Shown piece by piece: positions 1 to 7,799 of a DNA stretch of 64,000 nt. The position numbers and the translations under genes were made by a program. The notes under the pieces are model-generated. The model made no database searches. It saw only the letters and a list, made by a program, of their open reading frames with translations, and was not told the origin of the DNA. This DNA comes from Robertkochia solimangrovi. GTDB taxonomy: Bacteria > Bacteroidota > Bacteroidia > Flavobacteriales > Flavobacteriaceae. The DNA is taken from NCBI RefSeq assembly GCF_007279655.1, contig NZ_QKWN01000001.1:310001-374000 (forward strand). The letters run 5' to 3'. How positions within the stretch are numbered: the stretch's first letter is position 1; every line of letters starts with the position of its first letter.

Positions 1-317
1 CTGATCCCTACCCCGACGAAATCCCCTTTCATATTTTCAGCGATGCGCTCGGCGTCCTGTTTGGGGATATATACAGAGTGTGGATCTAATTTATCGAGAA
101 TATTGTTTACTGTGACATCGACGATACTGTCTGTATTAACATCATCGACATATTCATAATCGATGTAATCAATAAGGCGGTTCAGTTTATCTTTTTTGGA
201 ATTGGTAGTAAAGAGCTTTTCAGGTGTATCCTTAAAATTCAATTTACCCCCTATAACGATCCCTAGTGCGAAAACTGCTGCAAGAATAAGAGGTAATATA
301 TATTTTCGCTTCTGCAT
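1..317 (-). CDS. S41 family C-terminal processing peptidase, N-terminal part (runs off the window)
   Basis: The first 105 residues are visible, read leftward from an ATG that directly abuts the stop of the deaminase gene. Residues 6-24 form one hydrophobic helix, so the protein is membrane-anchored or exported. An N-terminal segment of the CtpA/Tsp type follows (LDKLDPHSVYI, about residues 73-83), ending where the PDZ domain starts (GDFVGVGI). In known S41 peptidases this leads into PDZ and Ser/Lys protease domains that cut periplasmic proteins at their C-termini. The catalytic part lies outside the window, so activity is inferred from family similarity. The zero-base gap implies co-transcription with the dCMP deaminase. 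Confidence 0.85.
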   Translation of the reverse strand, partial: MQKRKYILPLILAAVFALGIVIGGKLNFKDTPEKLFTTNSKKDKLNRLIDYIDYEYVDDVNTDSIVDVTVNNILDKLDPHSVYIPKQDAERIAENMKGDFVGVGI

Positions 318-752
318 TTACTCATCGTCTAAATTGTCGATCTTTATTAATTCAACGCCGGCTCTTTCGAGAAATTGCAAACCGGAATCATCTTTATAGG
401 TATCCATGAATACCACTCTTTTAATTCCCGCCTGATGAACAAGCTTACTGCATTCCTTACAAGGTGAGAGCGTTATATATAAAGTGGCTCCGCTACATGA
501 TTGTGTGGAGGATGCCACCTTTAAAATAGCATTGGCTTCCGCATGGAGTACATACCATTTGGTGTAGCCTTCATCATCTTCACAATAATTTTCAAATCCC
601 GTCGGTGTTCCATTATAACCATCGGAGATGATCATTCTATCCTTTACAATAATCGCACCAACTTGTTTTCTTTTACAATAGGAAAGCTTTCCCCATTCTC
701 TGGCCATTCTTAAATAAGCCTTATCGTATTTCCTCTGCTTTCTTTCAGACAT
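318..752 (-). CDS. dCMP deaminase (deoxycytidylate deaminase, ComEB type)
   Basis: A 144-residue cytosolic zinc deaminase converting dCMP to dUMP for dTTP synthesis. The zinc-site motifs are intact: HAEAN (H70, catalytic E72) and PCKEC (C98, C101). Residues 31-50 (VGAIIVKDRMIISDGYNGTP) match the substrate-binding region of the family. The length fits the short bacterial ComEB/Dctd class. The gene sits directly upstream of the S41 peptidase with no intergenic base. A probable terminator for the next upstream gene (hupE-like) lies between 768 and 795, so this pair probably has its own promoter in 753-870, although I found no clear TAnnTTTG there. Confidence 0.92.
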   Translation of the reverse strand: MSERKQRKYDKAYLRMAREWGKLSYCKRKQVGAIIVKDRMIISDGYNGTPTGFENYCEDDEGYTKWYVLHAEANAILKVASSTQSCSGATLYITLSPCKECSKLVHQAGIKRVVFMDTYKDDSGLQFLERAGVELIKIDNLDDE

Positions 753-767
753 AAATGGATTCGGGTC

Positions 768-795
768 AAAAAAAGCAACACTACGATTAGGTTGC
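768..795 (-). terminator. Rho-independent terminator after the HupE-like gene
   Basis: On the minus strand, GCAAC (791-795) pairs with GTTGC (775-779) across an 11-base loop and is followed by seven T (774-768). A second 8-bp inverted repeat lies just upstream (ATAAGGTT at 817-824 with AACCTTAT at 839-846). It lies 75 bases past the stop of the 871-1455 gene. Confidence 0.6.
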
Positions 796-870
796 TTCAG
801 ACGTCTTAACGAAGATATAAGGTTTCGCTTTGATTTACAACCTTATGACTAATAATTTCACTTTACAGCA

Positions 871-1455
871 CTACCAGAGCCAATTTCCTCGGATCATCGG
901 AATGACAAATCCGATGACTATCGAAGATATCACCATGATCCAGTCACGCTTGTTGAACCGGAATATGGATTGAAATAAAAATCCGAGAATCAATACTATC
1001 AATACGATGATCACCTGCGCTGCTTCCACACCCAGAGCGAACTCCAGCATCGGTAAAAGTTTACTATCCTTACCGGATACATTCATACGGAAAAAATTAG
1101 AGAATCCTAAACCATGGATTAATCCAAAGAATAAGGCCACAAAGAACGTCAACCCAAGTTTTTCCTTTCGAGCCCCTTTACCAGCTGTAAATACATTGAA
1201 TACCGCTGTTATCAGGATCGTGATAGGAATTAGAAACTCAACATAACTTGCATTGATACTAACAACACCATAAGTTGCCAGTATTAAAGCAAGCGTATGA
1301 CCCAATGTAAACATCGTCACTAGTGTTAAAACACGCTTCCAATCTTTGAACGTGTAAGGAACTGTAAGTGCTATCAGGAAAAGTACATGATCGTAGGCAT
1401 TTATATCCAGGACATGCGTAAGTCCCATTTTAAGGTAAAACCAAAAATCTGACAT
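871..1455 (-). CDS. HupE/UreJ-family integral membrane protein
   Basis: A 194-residue polytopic membrane protein with about six hydrophobic helices. It carries the family's conserved histidines in or near helices: H14, D22-H23 (YDHVLFLIAL), LGHTLAL (H53) and GLIHGLG (H114). HupE/UreJ proteins are associated with nickel or cobalt uptake in some bacteria; in Bacteroidota the orphan HupE_UreJ_2 form has no proven substrate. No urease or hydrogenase genes lie nearby, so I do not assign a metal. It is transcribed alone and ends at a hairpin terminator. Confidence 0.8.
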   Translation of the reverse strand: MSDFWFYLKMGLTHVLDINAYDHVLFLIALTVPYTFKDWKRVLTLVTMFTLGHTLALILATYGVVSINASYVEFLIPITILITAVFNVFTAGKGARKEKLGLTFFVALFFGLIHGLGFSNFFRMNVSGKDSKLLPMLEFALGVEAAQVIIVLIVLILGFLFQSIFRFNKRDWIMVISSIVIGFVIPMIRGNWLW

Positions 1456-1549
1456 TTAAAACGGTATTTATTTATAGATTCAGAGCAAGCCCAAACATAC
1501 AATTATTTTTATCAAGAACTCAAAACGGATTCGTTAAAACAATGCTAAC

Positions 1550-2281
1550 TCAGAATCCTCTTTCTTTTTGAATGGTTTCATAGGCACGCTGCACCTCCCG
1601 AAACTTTTCTTCAGCTCCTTTTTTGATCGCTTCATCATCTGTTCTGACCTTATCCGGGTGATATTTTTTAACCATTTCGCGATAAGCTTTCTTCACTTCA
1701 GCTTCCGTTGCAGAACTATTGACCTCAAGGATCTTATAGGCATTATCTGCAGACTTGACAAACATTGCTTTAATGCTTTCAAAATCTCTGCTCATCACTT
1801 TAAGATAACCTGCAATCTCTGCGATTTTATCCGCTTCAGCCTTACTTACCGAACCATCAGCCTGAGCTATCCCAAATAAAAAATGCAACAATTGCAATCG
1901 AACAGGATAGCGGGTATACTGATTTAAATAGGTACAAATTCTCGCAGCAGAAACCTCACGCTTCTTCACCACTTCATTGAATGTCCTGAATATGGCATTC
2001 GCCTTATTAACACCATAGGTTGAAACAAAATAATTCCGGACATAATTAAGCTCGGTTGGCGTAACATTACCATCGGCTTTGATCACGATCGAGCACAGTG
2101 ACAATAAATGCAATTCAAAATCAGCCGGAGTGACTTTTTCAGTCGTTGCTTTTTGTTGCGTGGTGAAAACTGCAGGACTCTTTTGCAAGGTATCGACCAT
2201 CCGGCCAATCATATATCCGATAAAGGCCCCGGGCAATCGATAAAGAAAATACCCTACAATCGCAAAGATCCATTGAAACAT
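1550..2281 (-). CDS. DjlA-like membrane protein: TerB domain plus C-terminal J domain
   Basis: 243 residues. The N-terminus holds a short hydrophobic stretch (about 2-26, Gly-rich YFLYRLPGAFIGYMIG) that could anchor the protein. Residues about 52-165 form a TerB/DjlA-type helical domain with two acidic loops (KADGNVTPTE, QADGSVSKAE). Residues 180-243 are a J domain with the HPD triad at 208-210 (YHPDK). J domains stimulate DnaK ATPase, so this should recruit DnaK to a membrane site; the client is unknown. The order matches E. coli DjlA. A TATCTTTG -7 element lies 20 bases upstream. Confidence 0.85.
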   Translation of the reverse strand: MFQWIFAIVGYFLYRLPGAFIGYMIGRMVDTLQKSPAVFTTQQKATTEKVTPADFELHLLSLCSIVIKADGNVTPTELNYVRNYFVSTYGVNKANAIFRTFNEVVKKREVSAARICTYLNQYTRYPVRLQLLHFLFGIAQADGSVSKAEADKIAEIAGYLKVMSRDFESIKAMFVKSADNAYKILEVNSSATEAEVKKAYREMVKKYHPDKVRTDDEAIKKGAEEKFREVQRAYETIQKERGF

Positions 2282-2300
2282 AGACAGTATTTTAGGATTT

Positions 2301-2308
2301 CAAAGATA
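2301..2308 (-). promoter_or_regulatory. -7 promoter element (TAnnTTTG) for the DjlA-like gene
   Basis: CAAAGATA on the plus strand reads TATCTTTG on the minus strand, the Bacteroidota -7 consensus, 20 bases upstream of the ATG at 2281. No TTG is found at the usual 19-23 base spacing, so only the -7 half is supported. Confidence 0.45.
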
Positions 2309-2364
2309 AAAAGATTCGTCAGAATATCTTACCCTACACCAACTGTCTTTGGACCTTGTTAAGA

Positions 2365-2398
2365 TTGACATGAAACTGTTGGTTTTTGATTATATTTG
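2365..2398 (+). promoter_or_regulatory. Bacteroidota promoter for the bacilliredoxin gene
   Basis: TTG at 2365-2367 and TATATTTG at 2391-2398, spacing 23 bases. This matches the TTG / TAnnTTTG form. Transcription would begin just after 2400, giving a leader of about 60 bases before the ATG at 2467. Confidence 0.55.
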
Positions 2399-2466
2399 CG
2401 ACATAAGAAAAATGATATAATAACCAGGTCGCTAATCGAAGCGATCTTCTTAAAAATAAATTGCTT

Positions 2467-2877
2467 ATGTACCCAGCAGAATTAGTTAAACCTATGAAAG
2501 AAGACCTGACTTCTGTCGGGTTTACCGAATTGTTCACTCCGGAAGAAGTTGATGAAGCCATGAAAGCACAAGGCACTACGCTGGTAGTGGTGAATTCAGT
2601 TTGTGGTTGCGCAGCTGCCAATGCACGTCCGGGGGCCAAAATGAGCCTGTTGAACGCAAAAAAACCAGATAATCTTTTTACGGTTTTTGCAGGAGTTGAA
2701 AGAGATGCCACCGATACGGCAAGAGCCTACATGCTTCCTTTCCCTCCTTCTTCTCCAAGCATGGCCTTATTCAAAGATGGTGAACTCGTTCATATGCTTG
2801 AAAGACATCATATCGAAGGAAGGCCTGCTGAAATGATCGCAGAAAACCTTATGGATGCCTATAACGAATTCTGTTAA
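2467..2877 (+). CDS. BrxA/BrxB-family bacilliredoxin (YphP/YqiW-like)
   Basis: 136 residues from ATG 2467 (MYPAELVKPM); the TTG two codons earlier is less likely. The protein has the thioredoxin-like fold of the YphP/YqiW family with its CGC active site (C46-G-C48, within VVNSVCGCAAANARPG). Firmicute members reduce bacillithiol mixed disulfides, and many Bacteroidota encode bacillithiol genes, so a de-bacillithiolating role is plausible but inferred; no bacillithiol biosynthesis gene is in this window. The gene is monocistronic, with its own promoter and a strong terminator beginning 21 bases after the stop. Confidence 0.9.
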   Translation: MYPAELVKPMKEDLTSVGFTELFTPEEVDEAMKAQGTTLVVVNSVCGCAAANARPGAKMSLLNAKKPDNLFTVFAGVERDATDTARAYMLPFPPSSPSMALFKDGELVHMLERHHIEGRPAEMIAENLMDAYNEFC

Positions 2878-2898
2878 TTACAGCATCCGAAAATTTTG

Positions 2899-2928
2899 AA
2901 AAAACCACGATCATATCGTGGTTTTTTT
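2899..2928 (+). terminator. Rho-independent terminator after the bacilliredoxin gene
   Basis: CCACGAT (2905-2911) and ATCGTGG (2915-2921) form a perfect 7-bp stem with a 3-base loop, flanked by six A and seven T. It overlaps the 5' end of the longest open frame for the next gene and therefore rules out that upstream TTG start. Confidence 0.9.
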
Positions 2929-2943
2929 ATGACGCATTACAAT

Positions 2944-3378
2944 ATGAACCAACACATTCTCTTTCTTTGTACAGGAAATTACTACCGTAGTCGGTTTGCA
3001 GAGATCCTGTTTAACCATATCTCCCGGATCGACAATCTTCCTTACCGCGCTGACTCACGCGGACTCAGAATTTCTCCAAGAAATAAAGGCCCCTTATCGA
3101 TACATACCATCGAATATATGAAATCATTAAATATCGATATCGTCCCTTTTCTAAGAGACCCGTCACCGGTTGACGTATCCGATTTCACAAGCTATTCGGG
3201 TATTATAGCCATGGATAGAAAGGAACATGAACCCATGATGAAAGAACTGTTTCCAGATTATTATTCTAAAATTGAGTATTGGGATTTCGAAGATGACTAT
3301 ATTACAGCCCCGGAAATTGTTCTTCCGAGATTGGAGAAAAAAATCAGACTCCTTGTTGAACAGTTTAAATTAAAGTAA
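2944..3378 (+). CDS. Low-molecular-weight protein tyrosine phosphatase-like protein
   Basis: 144 residues from ATG 2944 (MNQHILFLCTGN). An ATG at 2929 is possible, but the frame's TTG at 2896 lies inside the preceding terminator. The P-loop is intact: C9-TGNYY-R15-S, the CX5R signature of LMW-PTP and arsenate-reductase-type enzymes. The WDFEDDY stretch near residue 115 may supply the general acid. The first residue after the catalytic Cys-Thr-Gly-Asn differs from the usual CxGNICRS (here YY), so substrate preference may differ. Its downstream neighbours are an acyltransferase and an HD hydrolase. Phosphatase fold is well supported; the substrate is unknown. Confidence 0.8.
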   Translation: MNQHILFLCTGNYYRSRFAEILFNHISRIDNLPYRADSRGLRISPRNKGPLSIHTIEYMKSLNIDIVPFLRDPSPVDVSDFTSYSGIIAMDRKEHEPMMKELFPDYYSKIEYWDFEDDYITAPEIVLPRLEKKIRLLVEQFKLK

Positions 3379-3402
3379 TTTCATAGATATTTAGAACAAC
3401 TT

Positions 3403-4146
3403 ATGGCTAAAATAATCGCATACCCTTTAAGCGCCATTTACTATTTTGCATTCGGACTGTTACTGGTCATTTTCCACCCTATTCAATGGATCTGCTTTAA
3501 TCTTTTCGGATACAAGGCACATAAAACCAGTGTTGAAGTTCTGAATTTCGGACTTATGAACTGCTTGTTACTTCTGGGCTCCTATGTAGTCTTTCGAAAC
3601 CCTTATAAGCTTGCCACTGACCGACCTTCCATTATCGTGGCAAATCATCAGAGTATGTATGATATTCCACCAATCATCTGGCATTTACGAAAGATTCACC
3701 CCAAGTTTATCAGTAAAAAGGAACTGGGAAAGGGTATCCCCAGCGTTTCTTACAACCTTCGACATGGTGGTTCGGTATTGATAGACCGAAAGAATCCCGG
3801 TCAGGCGATCCGGGAAATATTAAAGATCTCAGCCTATGCTGAAAAAAACAACCGTTCTGTGGTTATTTTCCCGGAGGGAACACGCAGTCGAACCGGAAAG
3901 ATCAAAACCTTCCAGCGACGCGGATTAAAAACCCTTATCGATAGAATGCCTCATGCACAGATCATCCCGATCTCTATAAATAACTCCTGGAAAACACAAC
4001 GCTATGGTTCCTTCCCAATGGGTATTGGAAACCGAATTACTTTCGATATACATGAGCCTGTTCTTGTTGGAAGCATGAGCACGGATGAATTGATAGATCT
4101 TACTGAAAAAATGGTCATCAGCGGAGTTAAAGACAGGACAAATTAA
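3403..4146 (+). CDS. plsC: 1-acyl-sn-glycerol-3-phosphate acyltransferase (PlsC family)
   Basis: 247 residues. An N-terminal hydrophobic region (about 5-65) is followed by the PlsC domain with block I NHQSMYD (H82-X4-D87) and block III FPEGTRS (156-162). It transfers an acyl chain to lysophosphatidic acid to make phosphatidic acid at the inner membrane. It lies 24 bases after the phosphatase gene and 9 bases before the HD hydrolase, so the three probably form an operon. A second, divergent PlsC-family gene is at 55034-55774; which is the housekeeping enzyme cannot be told from sequence. Confidence 0.9.
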   Translation: MAKIIAYPLSAIYYFAFGLLLVIFHPIQWICFNLFGYKAHKTSVEVLNFGLMNCLLLLGSYVVFRNPYKLATDRPSIIVANHQSMYDIPPIIWHLRKIHPKFISKKELGKGIPSVSYNLRHGGSVLIDRKNPGQAIREILKISAYAEKNNRSVVIFPEGTRSRTGKIKTFQRRGLKTLIDRMPHAQIIPISINNSWKTQRYGSFPMGIGNRITFDIHEPVLVGSMSTDELIDLTEKMVISGVKDRTN

Positions 4147-4155
4147 TACGGCAGC

Positions 4156-4818
4156 ATGAAACTATCGAATACCGAGCTTATTGAACAAACCATCCAATTT
4201 GTCCGGGAAACCCTAAGAGGCGCAGAAGGCGGGCATGACTGGTTTCACACAGAACGCGTATTTAAAAATGCATTGTTCATCGCAAAGGATGAACCAAAGG
4301 CGGACCCCCTCGTCGTAGGACTGGGAGCCCTGTTGCATGATATTGCCGATTCTAAATTCCACGGAGGAGACGAAAGTATTGGCCCTGAACTGGCAGGAAC
4401 CTTTTTAAGAGATCTTCAGGTATCGGAAAAAGTAATCGAACATGTCATATCGATCATTGAAAACATTTCCTTCAAAGGTGGGAATTTTGATCAGAAATTC
4501 AGGTCACTCGAATTGGATATAATTCAGGACGCCGACCGCCTGGATGCTATTGGCGCAATAGGTATTGCCCGCTGCTTCAATTATGGCGGATTTAAGAACA
4601 GACCACTCTACGACCCTGCAATCCCTCCCAACCTGAACATGAACAAAGAAGAATATAAGAATTCGGTGAATCCCACTATCAACCATTTCTACGAAAAACT
4701 CTTACTACTAAAGGATCGTATGAATACGAAAACGGGAAAATCTATGGCAGCGGAAAGGCACACTTTTATGAAAAGCTTCCTGGCACAATTCTACGCAGAA
4801 TGGGAAGGTAAACGATAG
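4156..4818 (+). CDS. HD-domain phosphohydrolase
   Basis: 220 residues, a single-domain HD hydrolase of the YedJ/YpgQ type. Metal ligands are visible as H31 (HDWFHTERV), H61-D62 (LLHDIADSKF) and the DADRLDAIGAIG segment near residue 126. Members act on nucleotides or other phosphomonoesters or diphosphates. The exact substrate is not predictable. It is the last gene of the LMWP-plsC-HD run and converges on the crotonase gene, with only 18 bases between the stops and no obvious terminator. Confidence 0.85.
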   Translation: MKLSNTELIEQTIQFVRETLRGAEGGHDWFHTERVFKNALFIAKDEPKADPLVVGLGALLHDIADSKFHGGDESIGPELAGTFLRDLQVSEKVIEHVISIIENISFKGGNFDQKFRSLELDIIQDADRLDAIGAIGIARCFNYGGFKNRPLYDPAIPPNLNMNKEEYKNSVNPTINHFYEKLLLLKDRMNTKTGKSMAAERHTFMKSFLAQFYAEWEGKR

Positions 4819-4836
4819 TCCTTCGCTTTTTTTCGC

Positions 4837-5613
4837 TTAATTCCCTGTGAATTTGGCTTTTCTCTTTTCGAGGAATGCAGAAGTTCCTTCTTTGAAATCC
4901 TTTGATCCAAAACATTCTCCAAAAGCCTTGATCTCTGTACTGAAACCATGACGGCCAAAACCAGCATTAACAGCCTTGATCGCTGTGGCGATCGCGCGTG
5001 GTGAATTATTGATGATCTTCCCGGCAATACTTTTACACAAAGGAATAAGCTCCTCTTGAGCAACCATATGATTGATAAGCCCCGACATATGTGCCTGCTC
5101 CACTCCGATCATACCGCCGGTGAGGATCAACTCAAGCGCCCTACCCTTGCCGATCAATTGCGGTAGTCTTTGCGTACCTCCATAACCCGGAATAACTCCC
5201 AGTGAAACTTCCGGCAGCCCCATTCGGGCATTATCGCTGGCAACTCTGAAATGGCATGACAAAGCCAGTTCAAGCCCTCCACCCAATGCGAATCCATTGA
5301 TAGCTGCGATCACAGGAGTTCCCAATCGTTCAATAAAATCAAACAAAATCTCCTGACCGCGAGCAGCAAGCTGCTCACCTTCCTTCATTGAAAAACTTGA
5401 AAATTCAGCAATATCAGCTCCCGCAACAAAAGCTTTGGTTCCTGCTCCGGTCATAATAATCACCCTCACCTCATCATCTTCATTAAGGGCTTTTAAAGCC
5501 TGATGGAGCTCACTGATCGTTTCCCGATTCAATGCATTTAACTTTTCGGGACGGTTGATCGTTAGCAATGCGATATGGTTCTCGATTTCGACTAATAGAT
5601 TCTGATATTCCAT
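4837..5613 (-). CDS. Enoyl-CoA hydratase/isomerase (crotonase) family protein
   Basis: 258 residues, the typical length for a monofunctional crotonase. The oxyanion-hole segments are present (AFVAGADIAEF near 62-72, and FALGGGLELALSC). Both glutamates used by hydratases are kept, one in GGGLELAL and one in LPEVSLGVIPGYGG. This fits a 3-hydroxybutyryl-CoA dehydratase or enoyl-CoA hydratase that hydrates trans-2-enoyl-CoA in fatty acid or butyrate metabolism. The neighbouring histidine kinase gene lies 45 bases upstream on the same strand, with no functional link evident. Confidence 0.88.
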   Translation of the reverse strand: MEYQNLLVEIENHIALLTINRPEKLNALNRETISELHQALKALNEDDEVRVIIMTGAGTKAFVAGADIAEFSSFSMKEGEQLAARGQEILFDFIERLGTPVIAAINGFALGGGLELALSCHFRVASDNARMGLPEVSLGVIPGYGGTQRLPQLIGKGRALELILTGGMIGVEQAHMSGLINHMVAQEELIPLCKSIAGKIINNSPRAIATAIKAVNAGFGRHGFSTEIKAFGECFGSKDFKEGTSAFLEKRKAKFTGN

Positions 5614-5658
5614 AGTTTATTATTGTTGATTGATGTGTTGAATTCAGCGAACCTGAAG

Positions 5659-7152
5659 TTAAGAATAATTCGGCTTACTAAGAGGTTTACATTTAGGAAA
5701 ACTTACGGTAAATACCGTTCCTTTATCTTTCAGAGAGGTAAAACTGATAGTCCCGTTATAATTCTCCACCATATTTCGAACCATTCCAAGGCCCAATCCC
5801 ATTCCACTGGTCTTGGTCGTAAATTTAGGTTCAAATATTTTCAGGCTGTTCTCCTCAGCGATTCCGAGTCCGTTATCTGCCACAGTAATCTTTACCGATT
5901 CACAATCCGAAAACACATTAACCATAATCTTCGGCTCCCGGTCTTCAGGAATTGCCTGGATCGCATTCTTCACCAGGTTTGTTATAACCCGGATCAACTG
6001 AGTTCGATCCATTTTTACGATAACCTCTTCCTCATCACTAAAGAAACGAATATAATCTTCTGTAAAGATATCCAGTGCCAGTTTAACAACCTTGACCACA
6101 TTTAGCGTTTCATTCTGTTGAGCAGGCATATTCGCGAAATTACTGAATGCTGAAGCAATACTGCTTAAGGTATCGATCTGTTGAATAAGTGTATGTGAAA
6201 ATTGAGCGAGTTTCTCAGAAGCCTCTGGGTCATTGGCGTCGAATTTCCTTTCAAAATTCTGAACACTCAGACGCATCGGAGTTAACGGGTTCTTGATTTC
6301 ATGCGCCACCTGCTTTGCCATCTCACGCCATGCTTGTTCCCGCTCACTCTTCGCCAGCAAAACCGCACTTTTTTCAAGCTCGTCGATCATCCCGTTATAG
6401 GCATCTACCAGAGCTCCAATCTCCTCACTTGGATCCTCGAGATAAATCTTTTCGTTCCGCTTACTCAACCTGGTCTCATCGAGTTTCTGACTAATACTCT
6501 TTAAAGACCGGGTAATATAACTGGATATGAGATACGCCAGCAAAATGGCGATTCCAAACATGATAAGAAACCCTCCTCCCTGTCTCATCAGGAATTCCTG
6601 TAATTCGTAATCATAGAAGGTATTATCTTCAAAATATGGAATGTTCAATATCCCGATAGGCTTGAACTTCTGATCGAGAATATACGTATAAGAGGATTGA
6701 TAACGCTCTCCTGCGGCAGTATTTACTTCAACGTATCTTTTCGAATTCGTTTCAGGATTCACCACACTGTTCTTCAAACTGTCCAACACATAAGGAGGTA
6801 CTTTCACATAAAGTGAATCATCTGCAAACCTGGATTTGGACCCTATGATCAAATGTCCTTCAAGATCAAAAATGTTAAAGTTCAGACTTTGAACATTAGC
6901 AATCTCATAGATCTTACGAAGAAAGATATATTTTAAATTGGAGGTTTTAACCTCATAAGTAGTACTGCGCAATTCGTAATCGATCTGAGCCTTAAGCTGC
7001 AATTCCTTACGTTCAAGCATTTCCCGGTGATAATCTTCATTTTGAATATTATACTGATAAACAGTCACTCCGGCGAAAAAGATAGACGAAATGATCACAA
7101 TCAGGATCATCGTCAGAAAGATTCGGTACCGCAGGGATAGTTTTTTATACAC
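5659..7152 (-). CDS. NtrY-like sensor histidine kinase
   Basis: 497 residues with full architecture. TM1 is about 12-34, a 155-residue extracytoplasmic sensor region runs to about 190, TM2 is about 194-214, and HAMP about 213-265. The H box is VAHEIKNPLTPMRLS with phospho-acceptor H284. HATPase follows: N box around N396 (NLVKNAIQAI), G1 VADNGLGIAE (about 425-433) and G2 GMGLGLGMV (about 450-458). The H-box sequence resembles NtrY-type kinases. No response regulator gene is adjacent, so it is an orphan kinase whose partner lies elsewhere. Confidence 0.9.
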   Translation of the reverse strand: MYKKLSLRYRIFLTMILIVIISSIFFAGVTVYQYNIQNEDYHREMLERKELQLKAQIDYELRSTTYEVKTSNLKYIFLRKIYEIANVQSLNFNIFDLEGHLIIGSKSRFADDSLYVKVPPYVLDSLKNSVVNPETNSKRYVEVNTAAGERYQSSYTYILDQKFKPIGILNIPYFEDNTFYDYELQEFLMRQGGGFLIMFGIAILLAYLISSYITRSLKSISQKLDETRLSKRNEKIYLEDPSEEIGALVDAYNGMIDELEKSAVLLAKSEREQAWREMAKQVAHEIKNPLTPMRLSVQNFERKFDANDPEASEKLAQFSHTLIQQIDTLSSIASAFSNFANMPAQQNETLNVVKVVKLALDIFTEDYIRFFSDEEEVIVKMDRTQLIRVITNLVKNAIQAIPEDREPKIMVNVFSDCESVKITVADNGLGIAEENSLKIFEPKFTTKTSGMGLGLGMVRNMVENYNGTISFTSLKDKGTVFTVSFPKCKPLSKPNYS

Positions 7153-7198
7153 AGCCTAATATTTTAATTTGAGGCATCAATAATTACGCCAAGCGCCT

Positions 7199-7747
7199 TC
7201 AGGCATCAGGGTTTTTATCTCGAATGGATTTATACAATTTTATTCCCAACATAATCAGGATCATCAATACAAACAACCCCGTTAATCCAAAGATCCAGTT
7301 CAGAGAACTTCTGAGTATTACCAGGAATATCACAGCAAATAATATGATAGTCGATCCTTCGTTCCAGATACGCATAAACCTCGACGTATATCGAATCTCA
7401 TCTCGCTGAAGCTGTTTATACATCTGATGTGTCTTCAAGTGATAAATAATCAACAACAATACAAAAAGTAATTTCACATGCATCCAACCCTGCTGAAGCC
7501 AACCGGGCATAATAAGTAATAATAAAACAGCCGTGAAAATTGCAAGTATCGCTGAGGGCCAGGTGATGATATTCCACAGTCTTTTGGTCATCAGTTTTAA
7601 CTGACTCGTGAGTATCTCACGCTCCGGAGATGGCTTCTCATCAGCTTCGATATGATAGATAAATAATCGCGGTATATAAAAAAGACCTGCAAACCAGGTT
7701 ATCACGAAAATTAAATGTAAAGATTTGATGTAATTATAATACTCCAT
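7199..7747 (-). CDS. hemJ: Protoporphyrinogen IX oxidase HemJ (CopD-family membrane protein)
   Basis: 182 residues from ATG 7747 (MEYYNYIKSLH); an in-frame ATG six codons earlier is less typical. Four helices are seen. The HemJ hallmarks are clear: KSLHLIFVITWFAGLFYIPRL at the start, the MTKRLWNIITWP segment, the WMHVKLLFV segment, YHLKTHQ and RIWNEGSTIILF. HemJ oxidises protoporphyrinogen IX to protoporphyrin IX in the membrane. In many databases this is labelled only as a CopD-family protein. The location two genes from hemH supports the assignment, since its product is the ferrochelatase substrate. Confidence 0.85.
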   Translation of the reverse strand: MEYYNYIKSLHLIFVITWFAGLFYIPRLFIYHIEADEKPSPEREILTSQLKLMTKRLWNIITWPSAILAIFTAVLLLLIMPGWLQQGWMHVKLLFVLLLIIYHLKTHQMYKQLQRDEIRYTSRFMRIWNEGSTIILFAVIFLVILRSSLNWIFGLTGLFVLMILIMLGIKLYKSIRDKNPDA

Positions 7748-7799
7748 AGTAAAAGCTGTTTCCATGAACCGATGCTAACTTCGGTTTAGGCATTTCAAT

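Noticed and set aside
2334-2711. 125-codon minus-strand frame
   Set aside because: Lies opposite the well-conserved bacilliredoxin gene and covers its promoter; the sequence shows no family features.
2896-2943. Upstream extension of the LMW phosphatase from a TTG start
   Set aside because: These codons coincide with the perfect terminator hairpin of the preceding gene (2899-2928), so they would not be translated from a promoter after it.
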